A stretch of 64,000 bases of DNA from positions 186,001-250,000 of the forward strand of contig JAPOVL010000013.1 of NCBI GenBank assembly GCA_026708115.1, read 5' to 3'. This DNA comes from Chloroflexota bacterium (GTDB lineage Bacteria > Chloroflexota > Anaerolineae > Aggregatilineales > Phototrophicaceae). Within the stretch, counting starts at the first letter, position 1; each line of letters starts with the position of its first letter. Below are positions 1 to 7,161 of this stretch, piece after piece. The notes under the pieces are model-generated. The model was not told the DNA's origin. It made no database searches and saw only the letters and a program-made list of their open reading frames with translations. Both the position numbers and the translations under genes were made by a program.

Positions 1-425
1 GCCACCAGCGCGGCGGACTTCAGCGCGAATCCATGCGCGTCGCTGGCGTCAAGGTCGATGATGCGCTCGGCGTATGTCAGCGCTTCGTCGTATCGTCCCA
101 GTTCAATCAGCACCTTGCCGTATTCGTAGAGGTAGGCGATGTTGTGCGGGCGCTCCAAAACCGCGGTCGCCATCATGGCTGCCGCAACCTTGAAATCCCC
201 TGCTTGCGCTTGCAGCGCCGCGCGCATCGCCAGCTCGCTGGGCAACGGCGTCGGCGTCGCGGGATCGCCAAGTAGCGAGTCGATGACAAGCTCGACCGTC
301 GTCCGCTGCGACACGACGCTCAAGCCGAGCAACAGCCCGAGGATGACAGCGATCAATGTATTGCGGGTACGGTGACGTTTCGGTTCGCGAAAAAACGGTT
401 GTGAATAATCGCGCCGGATTCTCAT
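1..425 (-). CDS. Membrane-anchored TPR protein, partial (C-terminus beyond window edge)
   Basis: The reading frame opens with ATG at 425 and runs off the left edge, giving about 141 residues. The N-terminus is basic (MRIRRDYSQPFFREPKRH), followed by one hydrophobic segment (about residues 24-41), a short TPTP linker and helices of TPR type (YLYEYGKVLIELGRYDEAL). It starts 3 nt after the stop of the upstream TPR gene. It repeats that gene's plan: basic start, single membrane segment, TPTP spacer, then TPR with the shared string YLYEYG. It is therefore a tandem paralogue in the same operon. TPR domains bind other proteins; the partner is unknown. Orientation is inferred as a single-pass anchor with TPRs outside the membrane. 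The GC3-rich codon pattern continues to the edge, so the gene is probably intact beyond it. Confidence 0.75.
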   Translation of the reverse strand, partial: MRIRRDYSQPFFREPKRHRTRNTLIAVILGLLLGLSVVSQRTTVELVIDSLLGDPATPTPLPSELAMRAALQAQAGDFKVAAAMMATAVLERPHNIAYLYEYGKVLIELGRYDEALTYAERIIDLDASDAHGFALKSAALV

Positions 426-428
426 CGC

Positions 429-1682
429 CTAGATGCCTCCGATAGGTGTCGGCGGGATGGCTGTTGGCGGAATGGGCGTCGGCAGCGTTACATTCTCGTA
501 TCCCGCGCAATTCACGCGGATGTTGGAGAGTCCGATGTTGATCGTATCGATGATCTGATCCGCAACAGCATATTGGAGCGCCTCTTGCAGCACTCTCCAG
601 GCGTCGTCGCACTGGGCCAGAAAATAATGCGCCCAACCGCGCAGGTAATAGCACTCGACTTCAATCGAGCCGAACTCGACGCAGTTTTCGAAGGACTCGA
701 TGGCGCCCTCGTAGTTGCGCCGGCTGTATTGCGTCTGGCCCAGCATGCGCCAGGCCGACGCGTATTGGCTGTTGATCGCAAGCGCCTGTTCACAGTAGCG
801 GCTGCCCTCCTGGAATTCACCCACGGCGGCGAAGGTCTCGCAGAGGCGCAAGTACGCTTTGGCATTATTCGGCTCCAGTTCAAGCACGCGCCGATAAATG
901 CCCACGGCCATTTCCGGGACGTCGATGGCGCGGTATTGGGCCGCCAATTCAAAATAGGGACCGGGCAAGTTGGGATTAATGGCCACCGCTTGTTCCAGCG
1001 TTTCAATCGCCTGGGAGTTGCGGCCAGTGAAGATCAGCGGGATGGAGTAGGCGCGGTGCGCGAAGGAATCCAGCGGATCGAGTTGAATCGCGCGGTTGCC
1101 TCGGCTCAGTCCCTCGTCGTAACGACCGATATTGGTATAGGCAATGGCGAGGGCGGCGTGCAAGGGGGCGAAGGCCGGGTCGATATCCAGGCCCGATACC
1201 GCGATCGGGATCGCGTTGCCGGGGTCGCTCCACATCAGCGCGCGCGCTTTGAGGGCGTATCCGCGGACATCGTCGGGCGCGGCCGTGATCGCACGGTCGC
1301 CGATCGGCACAGCCAGGTCATACTCGTCCAGTTCGATGAGGATCCTGCCGTATTCATACAGGTAGTCGATATCAGCCGGCTGCTGTTCCAGCGCAAGTTC
1401 AAATTCCCCTAGTGCATCGCGGACTTTACCCTTGTTATACAGTTCGATGCCTACTTGCGCATGCTGGCTGGCGAAGGGTGTAGGGGTCGGCGCGATGCCC
1501 AGCAGATCAAGCGCCGCGAATTGCATGCGGTCATAATTGGTCAGTGTCACCAGGATCAAGCCGAGACTGCTGCCGATCGTCAGCAGAACCAGCAGCAAGA
1601 GCGGGATCCCGCTCAAGCCACGTCGGCGGCTGCTGAAGAAGGGCTTGCTGTGATCGCGCTTGATCCTGCGATTGGGTCTCAT
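429..1682 (-). CDS. Membrane-anchored tetratricopeptide-repeat protein
   Basis: This 417-residue protein has a basic N-terminus, one transmembrane helix (about residues 24-45, LSGIPLLLLVLLTIGSSLGL) and a short TPTP spacer near residue 68. At least seven TPR-like helical pairs follow, with typical signatures such as NIGRYDEGL..AIQLDPLD and YSRRNYEGAIESFENC. The tail is rich in PTPIPPT. An in-frame start lies 57 nt upstream at 1739. The ATG at 1682 is preferred because its product aligns with the start of the paralogue that follows 3 nt downstream (RRIKRDHSKPFF versus RRDYSQPFF) and because a GGGG stretch precedes it. A scaffold role at the membrane is inferred from the fold; no specific function can be assigned. 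The TP/PT-rich segments are typical of exported proteins. Confidence 0.8.
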   Translation of the reverse strand: MRPNRRIKRDHSKPFFSSRRRGLSGIPLLLLVLLTIGSSLGLILVTLTNYDRMQFAALDLLGIAPTPTPFASQHAQVGIELYNKGKVRDALGEFELALEQQPADIDYLYEYGRILIELDEYDLAVPIGDRAITAAPDDVRGYALKARALMWSDPGNAIPIAVSGLDIDPAFAPLHAALAIAYTNIGRYDEGLSRGNRAIQLDPLDSFAHRAYSIPLIFTGRNSQAIETLEQAVAINPNLPGPYFELAAQYRAIDVPEMAVGIYRRVLELEPNNAKAYLRLCETFAAVGEFQEGSRYCEQALAINSQYASAWRMLGQTQYSRRNYEGAIESFENCVEFGSIEVECYYLRGWAHYFLAQCDDAWRVLQEALQYAVADQIIDTINIGLSNIRVNCAGYENVTLPTPIPPTAIPPTPIGGI

Positions 1683-2070
1683 TGCGCCCCGTCGCCTAGT
1701 AAGCAAGATCTGCTTACGAAAACCGCCCGGCGCATGCAACGAGCGGGCTTGCGATTCTGCTTGAGCGCGCTAGCCCAAATTCGCCGGTTACGCGCCGAGC
1801 GGCTCTGTCTCATTATGCCATTATACGGGAATCAGCCTCAATTGGGGCGGAATACGGCTGCTCGCTAGAGCGAGATCATCGGATATCTTACGAATTTGAA
1901 CAGTAGACGGGACGGTAGGGGCGTCTCTGTGGCTGGCCTAGGTTGCGTTCATTTACAGCGTGTGAGCGCGGGAGTCCTTTACGCAGATTGCGCGCCAAGC
2001 TGTTGTGGTCAGTTGTCACAGCTGCGCTGGTGTATAATCGCCCATCAAGCGGAGAGTTGAGGAAATAAAC
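1683..2070. other. Intergenic region between divergent TPR and NUDIX genes
   Basis: No gene is supported in this 388-nt gap. A consensus -10 hexamer TATAAT on the plus strand at 2033-2038 lies 32 nt before the NUDIX start, but the nearest -35-like hexamer (TTGTCA, 2013-2018) is only 14 nt away, so the promoter is incomplete. A fragment resembling the dispersed palindrome family of this genome (GTAGGGGCGTC) occurs near 1915-1926 without its second arm. An antisense-looking open frame (1888-2247) has no coding features. Confidence 0.4.
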
Positions 2071-2682
2071 ATGAGGGTGAACATCGAATGGGCGCAGCGT
2101 ATCGCCGCCATCGCCAACACCGGCCTCTATTACGTGAAGGACCACTACGATCGCGACCGCTACCAACAGCTTCTCGATATCGCCGCGGAGATGCTGGCGG
2201 GCGCAAGTAACACTGCCCCGGCGACTGTTCGCGCCCTGTTGGACCATGACGACGGCTATATCACGCCCAAGGTCGACGTGCGTGGCGCCGTCTTCAAAGA
2301 CGGGAAAGTCCTGCTGGTGCGGGAAGCGGGCGACGGCTTGTGGTCATTGCCGGGCGGCTGGGCCGATGTCGGCGATAGTCCCGCTCAAGCTGTCGAGCGC
2401 GAGATCTGCGAAGAAAGCGGCTACCAGGCGCGCGCGGTCAAGCTCATGGCGGTTGACGACCGCAACCGGCGCAATCGCCAATCCAACTTCGCCGTCTATA
2501 AGCTCTTCTTCCTCTGCGATCTGCTCGGCGGCGAAGCGACAACCAGTGAAGAGAGTCTGGCGGTGGACTGGTTCCCGCCGGACAACCTGCCGCCGCTATC
2601 GCAAGGGCGCGTCACCGAGGCGCAGATCGGGCGCTGGTTCCGTCACTGGCGGCAGCCCGATTTGCCGACCGAGTTTGACTAG
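2071..2682 (+). CDS. NUDIX hydrolase with N-terminal helical domain
   Basis: This 203-residue protein has an N-terminal helical segment (IEWAQRIAAIANTGLYYVKDHYDRDRYQQLLDIA) of the type found before NUDIX domains of the ADP-ribose pyrophosphatase/YjhB group. The NUDIX fold begins near residue 67. The NUDIX box is complete: GGWADVGDSPAQAVEREICEESGY supplies the RE..EE glutamates that bind the metal-pyrophosphate. The family hydrolyses nucleoside diphosphates linked to another moiety. NADH, ADP-ribose or similar substrates are possible but the exact one is not visible. A GAGG-type ribosome site lies just upstream (gttgaggaaataaac). The next gene starts 42 nt downstream on the same strand and may be cotranscribed. 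Confidence 0.85.
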   Translation: MRVNIEWAQRIAAIANTGLYYVKDHYDRDRYQQLLDIAAEMLAGASNTAPATVRALLDHDDGYITPKVDVRGAVFKDGKVLLVREAGDGLWSLPGGWADVGDSPAQAVEREICEESGYQARAVKLMAVDDRNRRNRQSNFAVYKLFFLCDLLGGEATTSEESLAVDWFPPDNLPPLSQGRVTEAQIGRWFRHWRQPDLPTEFD

Positions 2683-2724
2683 CAACATAGTTGTGAGTTA
2701 GATGGCAAGGAGTGGCGAGCGACG

Positions 2725-3426
2725 ATGATCAGCCAGTTCATATTGCCGGCATTCAGCTTTGGCTTGAGCGCCGCGGTCATTCCCGGCCCCTTGATCGCCT
2801 ACCTCGTCAACACGACGCTGACGCAAGGCTGGCGGGCGGCATTATTGGTGGTCCTGGCGCCATTGATCACCGATGCTCCCATCATCCTCGTGATGACCTT
2901 CTTGCTGGGTCAGATGCCGGCCGAGATCTTGAAATTGATTCAGATCGGCGGCGGGGGCTTGTTGCTGGCGATCGCCTGGGGCGCGCGCGATCAGTATCAG
3001 TCGGGCACGGCAATGAATCTGGCAGCAAATAGCGCGTCCAGGCAGGCGCCTAGCAGGCGCCGCGTGCTCATGACCGGCATCGCGATGAATTTCCTAAGCC
3101 CGGGACCCTATCTCTTCTGGGGCAGCGTCAATGGGCCCTTGCTGGTCCGGGCGATAGACGTGTCGGCCTGGCATGCGCTGGCCTTCTTGCTCGTGTTCTA
3201 CGCGACCTTCTTGTGCGGCTTATGCGCCTGGGTGCTGCTATTTCACCACGTCGGCCGGGTCAGGGTCGCTTCCCTGCGGCTGGTCATTCTGGCGACGATA
3301 CTGCTCTTGCTCTGGTTCGGCATCGGGCTTATCACGGACGCGCTCGCTTTGGCAGCCTATCATCTGCCGCTGTTCCTTGCCGCTTTCCTGGTCTTGGTCT
3401 CGCGAGAAGTCTGGAACCGCCGCTGA
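2725..3426 (+). CDS. LysE/RhtB-type translocator
   Basis: This 233-residue, strongly hydrophobic protein has about six membrane segments. The N-terminus (FSFGLSAAVIPGPLIAYLVNTTLTQGWRAALLVVLAPLITDAP) matches the LysE superfamily, whose first helix carries the PGP motif (here IPGP) and whose second begins after G.R.. A central hydrophilic loop (about residues 90-115, ending SRRRVLMTGIAMNFLSPGPYLFW) repeats the family's N..NP/SPGP half. The family exports amino acids or related small molecules. The cargo here cannot be told from sequence. An AAGGAG motif lies 12 nt before the ATG, and the gene follows the NUDIX gene by 42 nt. Confidence 0.8.
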   Translation: MISQFILPAFSFGLSAAVIPGPLIAYLVNTTLTQGWRAALLVVLAPLITDAPIILVMTFLLGQMPAEILKLIQIGGGGLLLAIAWGARDQYQSGTAMNLAANSASRQAPSRRRVLMTGIAMNFLSPGPYLFWGSVNGPLLVRAIDVSAWHALAFLLVFYATFLCGLCAWVLLFHHVGRVRVASLRLVILATILLLLWFGIGLITDALALAAYHLPLFLAAFLVLVSREVWNRR

Positions 3427-3567
3427 GGTCGAACCCGGGCCCGCCGCGGCGCATTGGGGGGGAGGATCGTACCAAAATACTGAAATGCACCCGTCCTCTA
3501 TACACTGGCTGTTGCGTAGCCTCTCTCACATGTTACGATTGTAGGATGCCCAAGGCTTAACTTTACG

Positions 3568-5262
3568 ATGTCCGAATATTACGATCTTGGAACCTATTCG
3601 CGACGCATCACAACCGATGCTGCCGGGGCGCAGCGCTGGTTTGACCGCGGCTTGACCTGGCTCTACGGCTACAACCATGACGAAGCGGTCAAATGCTTTC
3701 GCAAGGCGCTGGACCACGACCCGCATTGCGTGATGGCCCATTGGGGAGTCGCCTACGGTCTCGGATGCAACTACAACAAGCAATGGGAAGCCTTTGCTCC
3801 CGAGGCGCTGGCGCTGGCCTTGCGCCAGGGACGCGCGGCGATCCTGGAAGCTTACGCGCGCTTGGACCGCGCAACTGCTGTTGAAGCTGCGCTCGTGAAA
3901 GCGCTGGAGAAACGCTTTCAGCGAGACGATGAAACCGATGTGGAAGTTCTGGTGACCTGGAACGACGCCTTCGCGGCCGCGATGCGAGACGTCTATCGCG
4001 CCTTTCCGGACGATTGGGATGTGGCGGCGCTATTTGCGGAAGCCCTTATGAATCGGACTCCCTGGCAGTTGTGGGATTTGGAAACCGGCGCACCGGCGGA
4101 AAACGCCGATACGCCCGAAGCGATTGCGGTAGTCGAACGCGCCTTGGACCAAGTCGAAGCGTCCGGGGCGCAAGCTCATCCTGGCTTGCTGCATCTGTAC
4201 ATCCATTTGCTGGAAATGTCGCCCCAGCCGGAACGGGCTATGGGGGCCGCAGATCAGTTGCGGGACCTGGCGCCTGATGCCGGACATCTGCTGCATATGC
4301 CGTCGCATATTGATGTCATCTGCGGGCAATATTACAACGCCGTCGTCGCCAATCGCCGCGCCATTGCCGTTGACCAGGTGTTTGCGGCCCGCGACGGTGT
4401 TCTCACCGATTACACCTTTTACCGCGCGCACAATATCCATTTCAAAGTCTACGCCGCCATGCTGCTGGGGCAGTTCAAAACGGCCCTGGAAGCAGCCGAT
4501 GAAATTGCCGATTTGGCGAACGAGAATCTGCTGCGCATCGAGGACCCGCCCATGGCCGATCACTTGGAAGGCATCTTGTCGATGCGGCTGCACGTCTTGA
4601 TTCGTTTTGGCCGCTGGCGAGAGATACTGTCGGAGCCGGCCCCGGTCGATGAGGATCTCTACTGCAATTCGCTCGCGATGTTGCACTACGCGCGGGCCAT
4701 CGCCTTGGCAACGCTGCATGAACATGAAGCGGCCGCCGTCGAAGTCGCGGCATTTGAGGTGGCGCAAGCCAAGGTGCCAGATACGCGCTTCATCTTCAAC
4801 AACTCCTGCATTGATGTCTTGGAAGTCGCCGCCGCCATGATGCAAGGAGAAGTGGCCTATCATCGTGGAGACAGCGACCGCGCCTTCGAGCACCTCCGGC
4901 AAGCAGTCTACCTGGATGATCATCTGGAATTTGCCGAGCCTTGGGGCTGGGCCATGCCGACTCGTCATGCGCTGGGCGCGCTGTTGTTGGAGTGCGGACA
5001 GGTCGAAGAAGCGCTGGCCGTTTATCGCGCCGATTTAGGGCTTGATCGGTCCCTTTGTCGGGCCATGCAGCGCCCAAACAACGTCTGGAGCCTGCAGGGC
5101 TTTGTCACAAGTCTGGATCGCCTTGGCAGAATTGCCGAAGCGGACCTTGTGCGGCCTCAGCTTCAACTGGCGCTGGCCCGCGCCGATGTCGAGATTGCCT
5201 CATCTTGCTTTTGCGCGACTGGGAATAGTCGCCATGGCAGCGCTTGCTGTCATGAGCATTAG
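3568..5262 (+). CDS. Large soluble TPR protein
   Basis: This 564-residue protein has no signal peptide or membrane segment. It begins with YSRRITTDAAGAQRWFDRGLTWLYGYNHDEAVKCFRKALDHDPHC, a TPR-like opening shared by a family of conserved bacterial proteins in which G...GYNHDEA..CF..A is characteristic. Helical repeats cover the whole length. One segment (LLHLYIHLLEMS...GHLLHMPSHIDV, about residues 210-250) is rich in histidines. C-terminal TPRs include LGALLLECGQVEEALAVYRADL. The tail ends SCFCATGNSRHGSACCHEH, an unusual Cys/His cluster that might bind metal. No enzymatic function is known to me for this family. It stands alone, with a weak ribosome site. Confidence 0.75.
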   Translation: MSEYYDLGTYSRRITTDAAGAQRWFDRGLTWLYGYNHDEAVKCFRKALDHDPHCVMAHWGVAYGLGCNYNKQWEAFAPEALALALRQGRAAILEAYARLDRATAVEAALVKALEKRFQRDDETDVEVLVTWNDAFAAAMRDVYRAFPDDWDVAALFAEALMNRTPWQLWDLETGAPAENADTPEAIAVVERALDQVEASGAQAHPGLLHLYIHLLEMSPQPERAMGAADQLRDLAPDAGHLLHMPSHIDVICGQYYNAVVANRRAIAVDQVFAARDGVLTDYTFYRAHNIHFKVYAAMLLGQFKTALEAADEIADLANENLLRIEDPPMADHLEGILSMRLHVLIRFGRWREILSEPAPVDEDLYCNSLAMLHYARAIALATLHEHEAAAVEVAAFEVAQAKVPDTRFIFNNSCIDVLEVAAAMMQGEVAYHRGDSDRAFEHLRQAVYLDDHLEFAEPWGWAMPTRHALGALLLECGQVEEALAVYRADLGLDRSLCRAMQRPNNVWSLQGFVTSLDRLGRIAEADLVRPQLQLALARADVEIASSCFCATGNSRHGSACCHEH

Positions 5263-5413
5263 GCAAATCCGCACCGCGAAGCCTTTGACGGCTTGCTGGC
5301 GGCATCGGGCAGTCTTATACCTGTCGCGCTATACCGGGTGCATTTCAGATTATTGGCGCGTCAATCCCCCATCCCCCGACCCCTCCAAAATTCATTCATA
5401 GCGATTCACGTAG

Positions 5414-5434
5414 GGGCGAGCCCGTGGCTCGCCC
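5414..5434. repeat. REP-like palindrome, family A, copy 1
   Basis: Arms GGGCGAGCC and GGCTCGCCC are perfectly complementary around a 3-nt loop, in the context GTAG...GAAACACAC. The same design recurs at 5497-5517, 6725-6745 and, with changed arms, at 19763-19783. Confidence 0.75.
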
Positions 5435-5496
5435 GAAACACACTCCTCAGTAAATCCATGTAAGTCGTGCAACTCCAAAATAATAGTCGTCGGTAG

Positions 5497-5517
5497 GGGC
5501 GACCCGGCGGGTCGCCC
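5497..5517. repeat. REP-like palindrome, family A, copy 2
   Basis: Arms GGGCGACCC and GGGTCGCCC pair perfectly around GGC. The arms differ from copy 1 by a compensated base pair, so the hairpin rather than the primary sequence is kept. It is followed by the same CGAAACACAC tail as copy 1. Confidence 0.75.
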
Positions 5518-5631
5518 GAAACACACCGCCTACATTCACATCGAAAACTGTAAGGGCGAACGACCCGCTCTGTCGGCGGGCAGTGTCTACGCGCCCTACG
5601 CGCCCTACGCGCACCCCTTGTGGGATTTCCG

Positions 5632-5648
5632 CCCCCGCTTAGCGGGGG
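5632..5648. repeat. GC-rich hairpin inside a dispersed C/G-block repeat (family B)
   Basis: Arms CCCCCGC and GCGGGGG flank TTA. The hairpin is embedded in a G-block tract ending ggggccgggggtgaggga. On the minus strand this reads TCACCCCCGGCCCC..., the same type of block repeat seen at 42784-42828, 44383-44422 and 56995-57036. Confidence 0.6.
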
Positions 5649-5701
5649 GACCGAGGGGGCAAGGGGCCGGGGGTGAGGGATAAGAAAAAACCCAAATAGC
5701 C

Positions 5702-5731
5702 TTGACTTGCATAGAACATATGTGCTACAAT
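5702..5731 (+). promoter_or_regulatory. Sigma-70-type promoter of the HTH/terminase-small-like gene
   Basis: TTGACT (5702-5707) and TACAAT (5726-5731) are separated by 18 nt. The predicted start of transcription would be near 5738, about 27 nt before the ATG at 5765. The spacer holds an SOS-box-like dyad (5713-5726). Confidence 0.6.
5713..5726. promoter_or_regulatory. Imperfect SOS-box-like dyad
   Basis: AGAACATATGTGCT differs by one base from the Gram-positive-type LexA operator core GAAC-N4-GTTC (here GAAC-ATAT-GTGC). It lies between the -35 and -10 hexamers, where LexA would block polymerase. A perfect version lies in the promoter of the radical SAM gene at 23939-23952. Whether the host LexA binds this degenerate copy is inference. 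Confidence 0.4.
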
Positions 5732-5764
5732 ACCCCTGCAACGCAAACAAAAGGAGGACAGACC

Positions 5765-6484
5765 ATGCCAGCAACCCACACCCTCGATACCAAAATCGAA
5801 GCCCTCAACCTGCTCAACCTGCACGACGGCGACTTGAAACTGGTCAATTCCCGGCTCGGCATTCCCATCAGAACCATGCGCGGCTGGCTACTTGACGAGC
5901 AACAACTCCGTCTCCAATACTACGACCGCCAATACCACCACTTCGCCAACATCAAATTCAAACTCCTCAACAAGTTCTTGGTATTCTCACTCGACACCAT
6001 GGAGAAATTGATGACCGGCGACCTCGGCGACCACACCCTCAGCCAACTCACCTACGTCCTGTCAACCCTGCTCAATCAAGCTGCCAGACTGGAGAAGTCC
6101 TTCGAAGACCTGCCGCCAGATCTCGAAAGCGATGCCGAACAGCCCAACCGCATCCGCTATGTCTACGAAGATGAACCGGGTGCTGACCCGCCCCGGGCAG
6201 ATGCAAATCCGCCGCAGCCCGACCCGACTCAAAGTTCTGAACTACGGGCGGAGCCGGAGAATAAACCGGGAATGGGGCTTGATCAAGAACCTGAGGGCGG
6301 CGCGCCCGAAACAGAAGCGCCGCCGCCGAACAGCCCTGAGCGGCCCGCTGGAACCGAGCTATCTGATGCCTGGCTAGATCATGTGCGATCTGGTGAAGGC
6401 CCCCAAAAACCTAAAAGACGTCCCAAGGTAATGCCGCGTCAAACTGCCAGAAAACGGCGTAAACGGCGTAAGAAGCGCAAATAA
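5765..6484 (+). CDS. HTH protein resembling a phage terminase small subunit
   Basis: This 239-residue protein starts at the ATG at 5765 because a perfect AAAGGAGG ribosome site precedes it by 7 nt. An upstream in-frame start at 5702 would lie inside the promoter. Residues 8-45 (IEALNLLNLHDGDLKLVNSRLGIPIRTMRGWLLDEQQLR) form a homeodomain-like helix-turn-helix of the kind used by terminase small subunits and transposase leader proteins. A helical region follows. Residues 130-215 are acidic and proline-rich (low complexity), and the tail (KRRKRRKKRK) is strongly basic. A decayed terminase-large-like frame follows directly at 6487-6660, which supports a phage packaging origin. No other phage gene is seen, so this may be a remnant or a domesticated DNA-binding protein. 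A stand-alone HTH regulator is the alternative. Confidence 0.6.
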   Translation: MPATHTLDTKIEALNLLNLHDGDLKLVNSRLGIPIRTMRGWLLDEQQLRLQYYDRQYHHFANIKFKLLNKFLVFSLDTMEKLMTGDLGDHTLSQLTYVLSTLLNQAARLEKSFEDLPPDLESDAEQPNRIRYVYEDEPGADPPRADANPPQPDPTQSSELRAEPENKPGMGLDQEPEGGAPETEAPPPNSPERPAGTELSDAWLDHVRSGEGPQKPKRRPKVMPRQTARKRRKRRKKRK

Positions 6485-6486
6485 TC

Positions 6487-6660
6487 CCGACCAGCTGCGC
6501 GGCGCCGGGCTCGACCTTCGTCCTTCTCGCCGGAGCCGCCCGTCTGCCCGCCCATATCTGGCGCAATCTCATCCTGGCCAAGACCCGCGCCGCCGCCCGG
6601 GCCTGCTTCGACGCGCAATGCGCTGGCCACAACCTCATCCCCTTCGCCCAACGGCCTACG
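6487..6660 (+). pseudogene. Decayed terminase large-subunit-like fragment
   Basis: No intact frame exists here, but joining two frames gives a sentence-like match to the Walker B region of phage terminase large subunits. One frame reads PDQLRGAGLD (6487-6516). After a one-base shift the other reads FVLLAGAARLPAHIW and continues to a CAGHNLIPF stretch. The family pattern there is roughly Q-L-R-G-x-G-L-D-hh-hh-D-E-A-A-x-x-P..W, then a later STP.G.N segment. The catalytic D-E is replaced by A-G, and there is no start codon. It sits directly after the terminase-small-like gene, as expected for a packaging cassette. The call is inference from pattern memory; a profile search of all frames would decide. 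Confidence 0.35.
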
Positions 6661-6724
6661 AAAACACCTAAAATGACCGCACCGCCACAAAAAATTCCCT
6701 ACACCGTTTTCAAGGACCCTGTAG

Positions 6725-6745
6725 GGGCGAGCCATTGGCTCGCCC
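6725..6745. repeat. REP-like palindrome, family A, copy 3
   Basis: Arms GGGCGAGCC and GGCTCGCCC flank ATT, preceded by the same CTGTAG and followed by CG as in the copies near 5.4 kb. Confidence 0.75.
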
Positions 6746-6867
6746 GCTTCTACAATTACAAATCGCAGCGGCGGCTCGGCCCCGGTGTTGGCAGGCAGTG
6801 TCGGCGGGCAGTGTCAACGCGCCCTCTGTGGTGAATAAAACCTGTACTCTGCCCGCCAAATCCGGTC

Positions 6868-6908
6868 AGGGGGTACCCCCCTCCCCCGTATACATACTGT
6901 ATCGATAC
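6868..6908 (-). repeat. Two-copy dispersed repeat, copy 1 (inverted relative to copy at 28485)
   Basis: Read on the minus strand, GTATCGATAC then AGTATGTATAC is followed by a G-rich run and TACCCCCT. The copy at 28485-28527 has the same order with one substitution in the first 21 nt and a longer G-run. GTATCGATAC is itself a perfect palindrome. The shared sequence extends weakly into the flanks (GCGGGCAG). It may be an end of, or a site used by, a mobile element. Confidence 0.6.
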
Positions 6909-6926
6909 ACTTACCAAAAACGCCGC

Positions 6927-6967
6927 ATTTTATGGGTATTTTATGGCATTTTATGGACATCTTATGG
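6927..6967 (+). repeat. Four helically phased ATTTTATGG direct repeats
   Basis: ATTTTATGG begins at 6927, 6938 and 6948, and ATCTTATGG at 6959. The spacing of 11, 10 and 11 nt places each copy on the same face of the helix. Such iteron-like arrays usually bind a protein cooperatively or bend DNA. No gene overlaps it. Confidence 0.55.
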
Positions 6968-7119
6968 ACACCGTTTCAGTACAAAACGCCACATCGCGCG
7001 CGCCGAATGCGCCCGCCCAGATGCGCCGCCGTCGAGCGCCTGTGGTCAATTGTGCTTTTGAACGGCAAAACCATGTGATTTGCCAATAATCTGAAATGCG
7101 ATCAGCATGCTGGTAGGCG

Positions 7120-7148
7120 TTGACAGACACGCAACTCTTGAGTATGAT
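7120..7148 (+). promoter_or_regulatory. Near-consensus sigma-70 promoter of the metal ATPase gene
   Basis: TTGACA (7120-7125) and TATGAT (7143-7148) are separated by exactly 17 nt. The expected transcription start is near 7155, giving a leader of about 53 nt that contains a palindrome (7162-7175). Confidence 0.7.
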
Positions 7149-7161
7149 GGTTTACGATATG

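Larger units (their letters stand above)
5263..5764. other. Repeat-rich intergenic region
   Basis: No protein gene is supported. The stretch holds two copies of a short palindromic element (5414-5434 and 5497-5517, both in a GTAGGGGCGA...TCGCCCGAAACACAC context). It also has a microrepeat of ACGCGCCCT around 5590-5612, a third GC-rich hairpin (5632-5648) and the promoter of the next gene (5702-5731). The clustering of three palindromes in about 240 nt suggests a site where such repeats accumulate. Confidence 0.6.
6661..7119. other. Non-coding accessory stretch with repeats
   Basis: This stretch holds a family A palindrome (6725-6745), one copy of a 41-nt repeat found inverted at 28485-28527 (6868-6908) and a phased direct-repeat array (6927-6967). 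Short open frames on both strands have no recognisable features and are broken by the repeats. Base composition drops to AT-rich between about 6890 and 6970, unlike the flanks. Confidence 0.5.

Noticed and set aside
103..654. Long open frame on the minus strand overlapping the TPR gene pair
   Set aside because: It crosses the end of one real TPR gene and the start of the next in a different frame and has arginine- and alanine-rich low-complexity content typical of a GC-rich shadow.
573..1412. 279-residue open frame antisense to the TPR gene
   Set aside because: It lies opposite a well-supported TPR coding frame with no motif or ribosome site.
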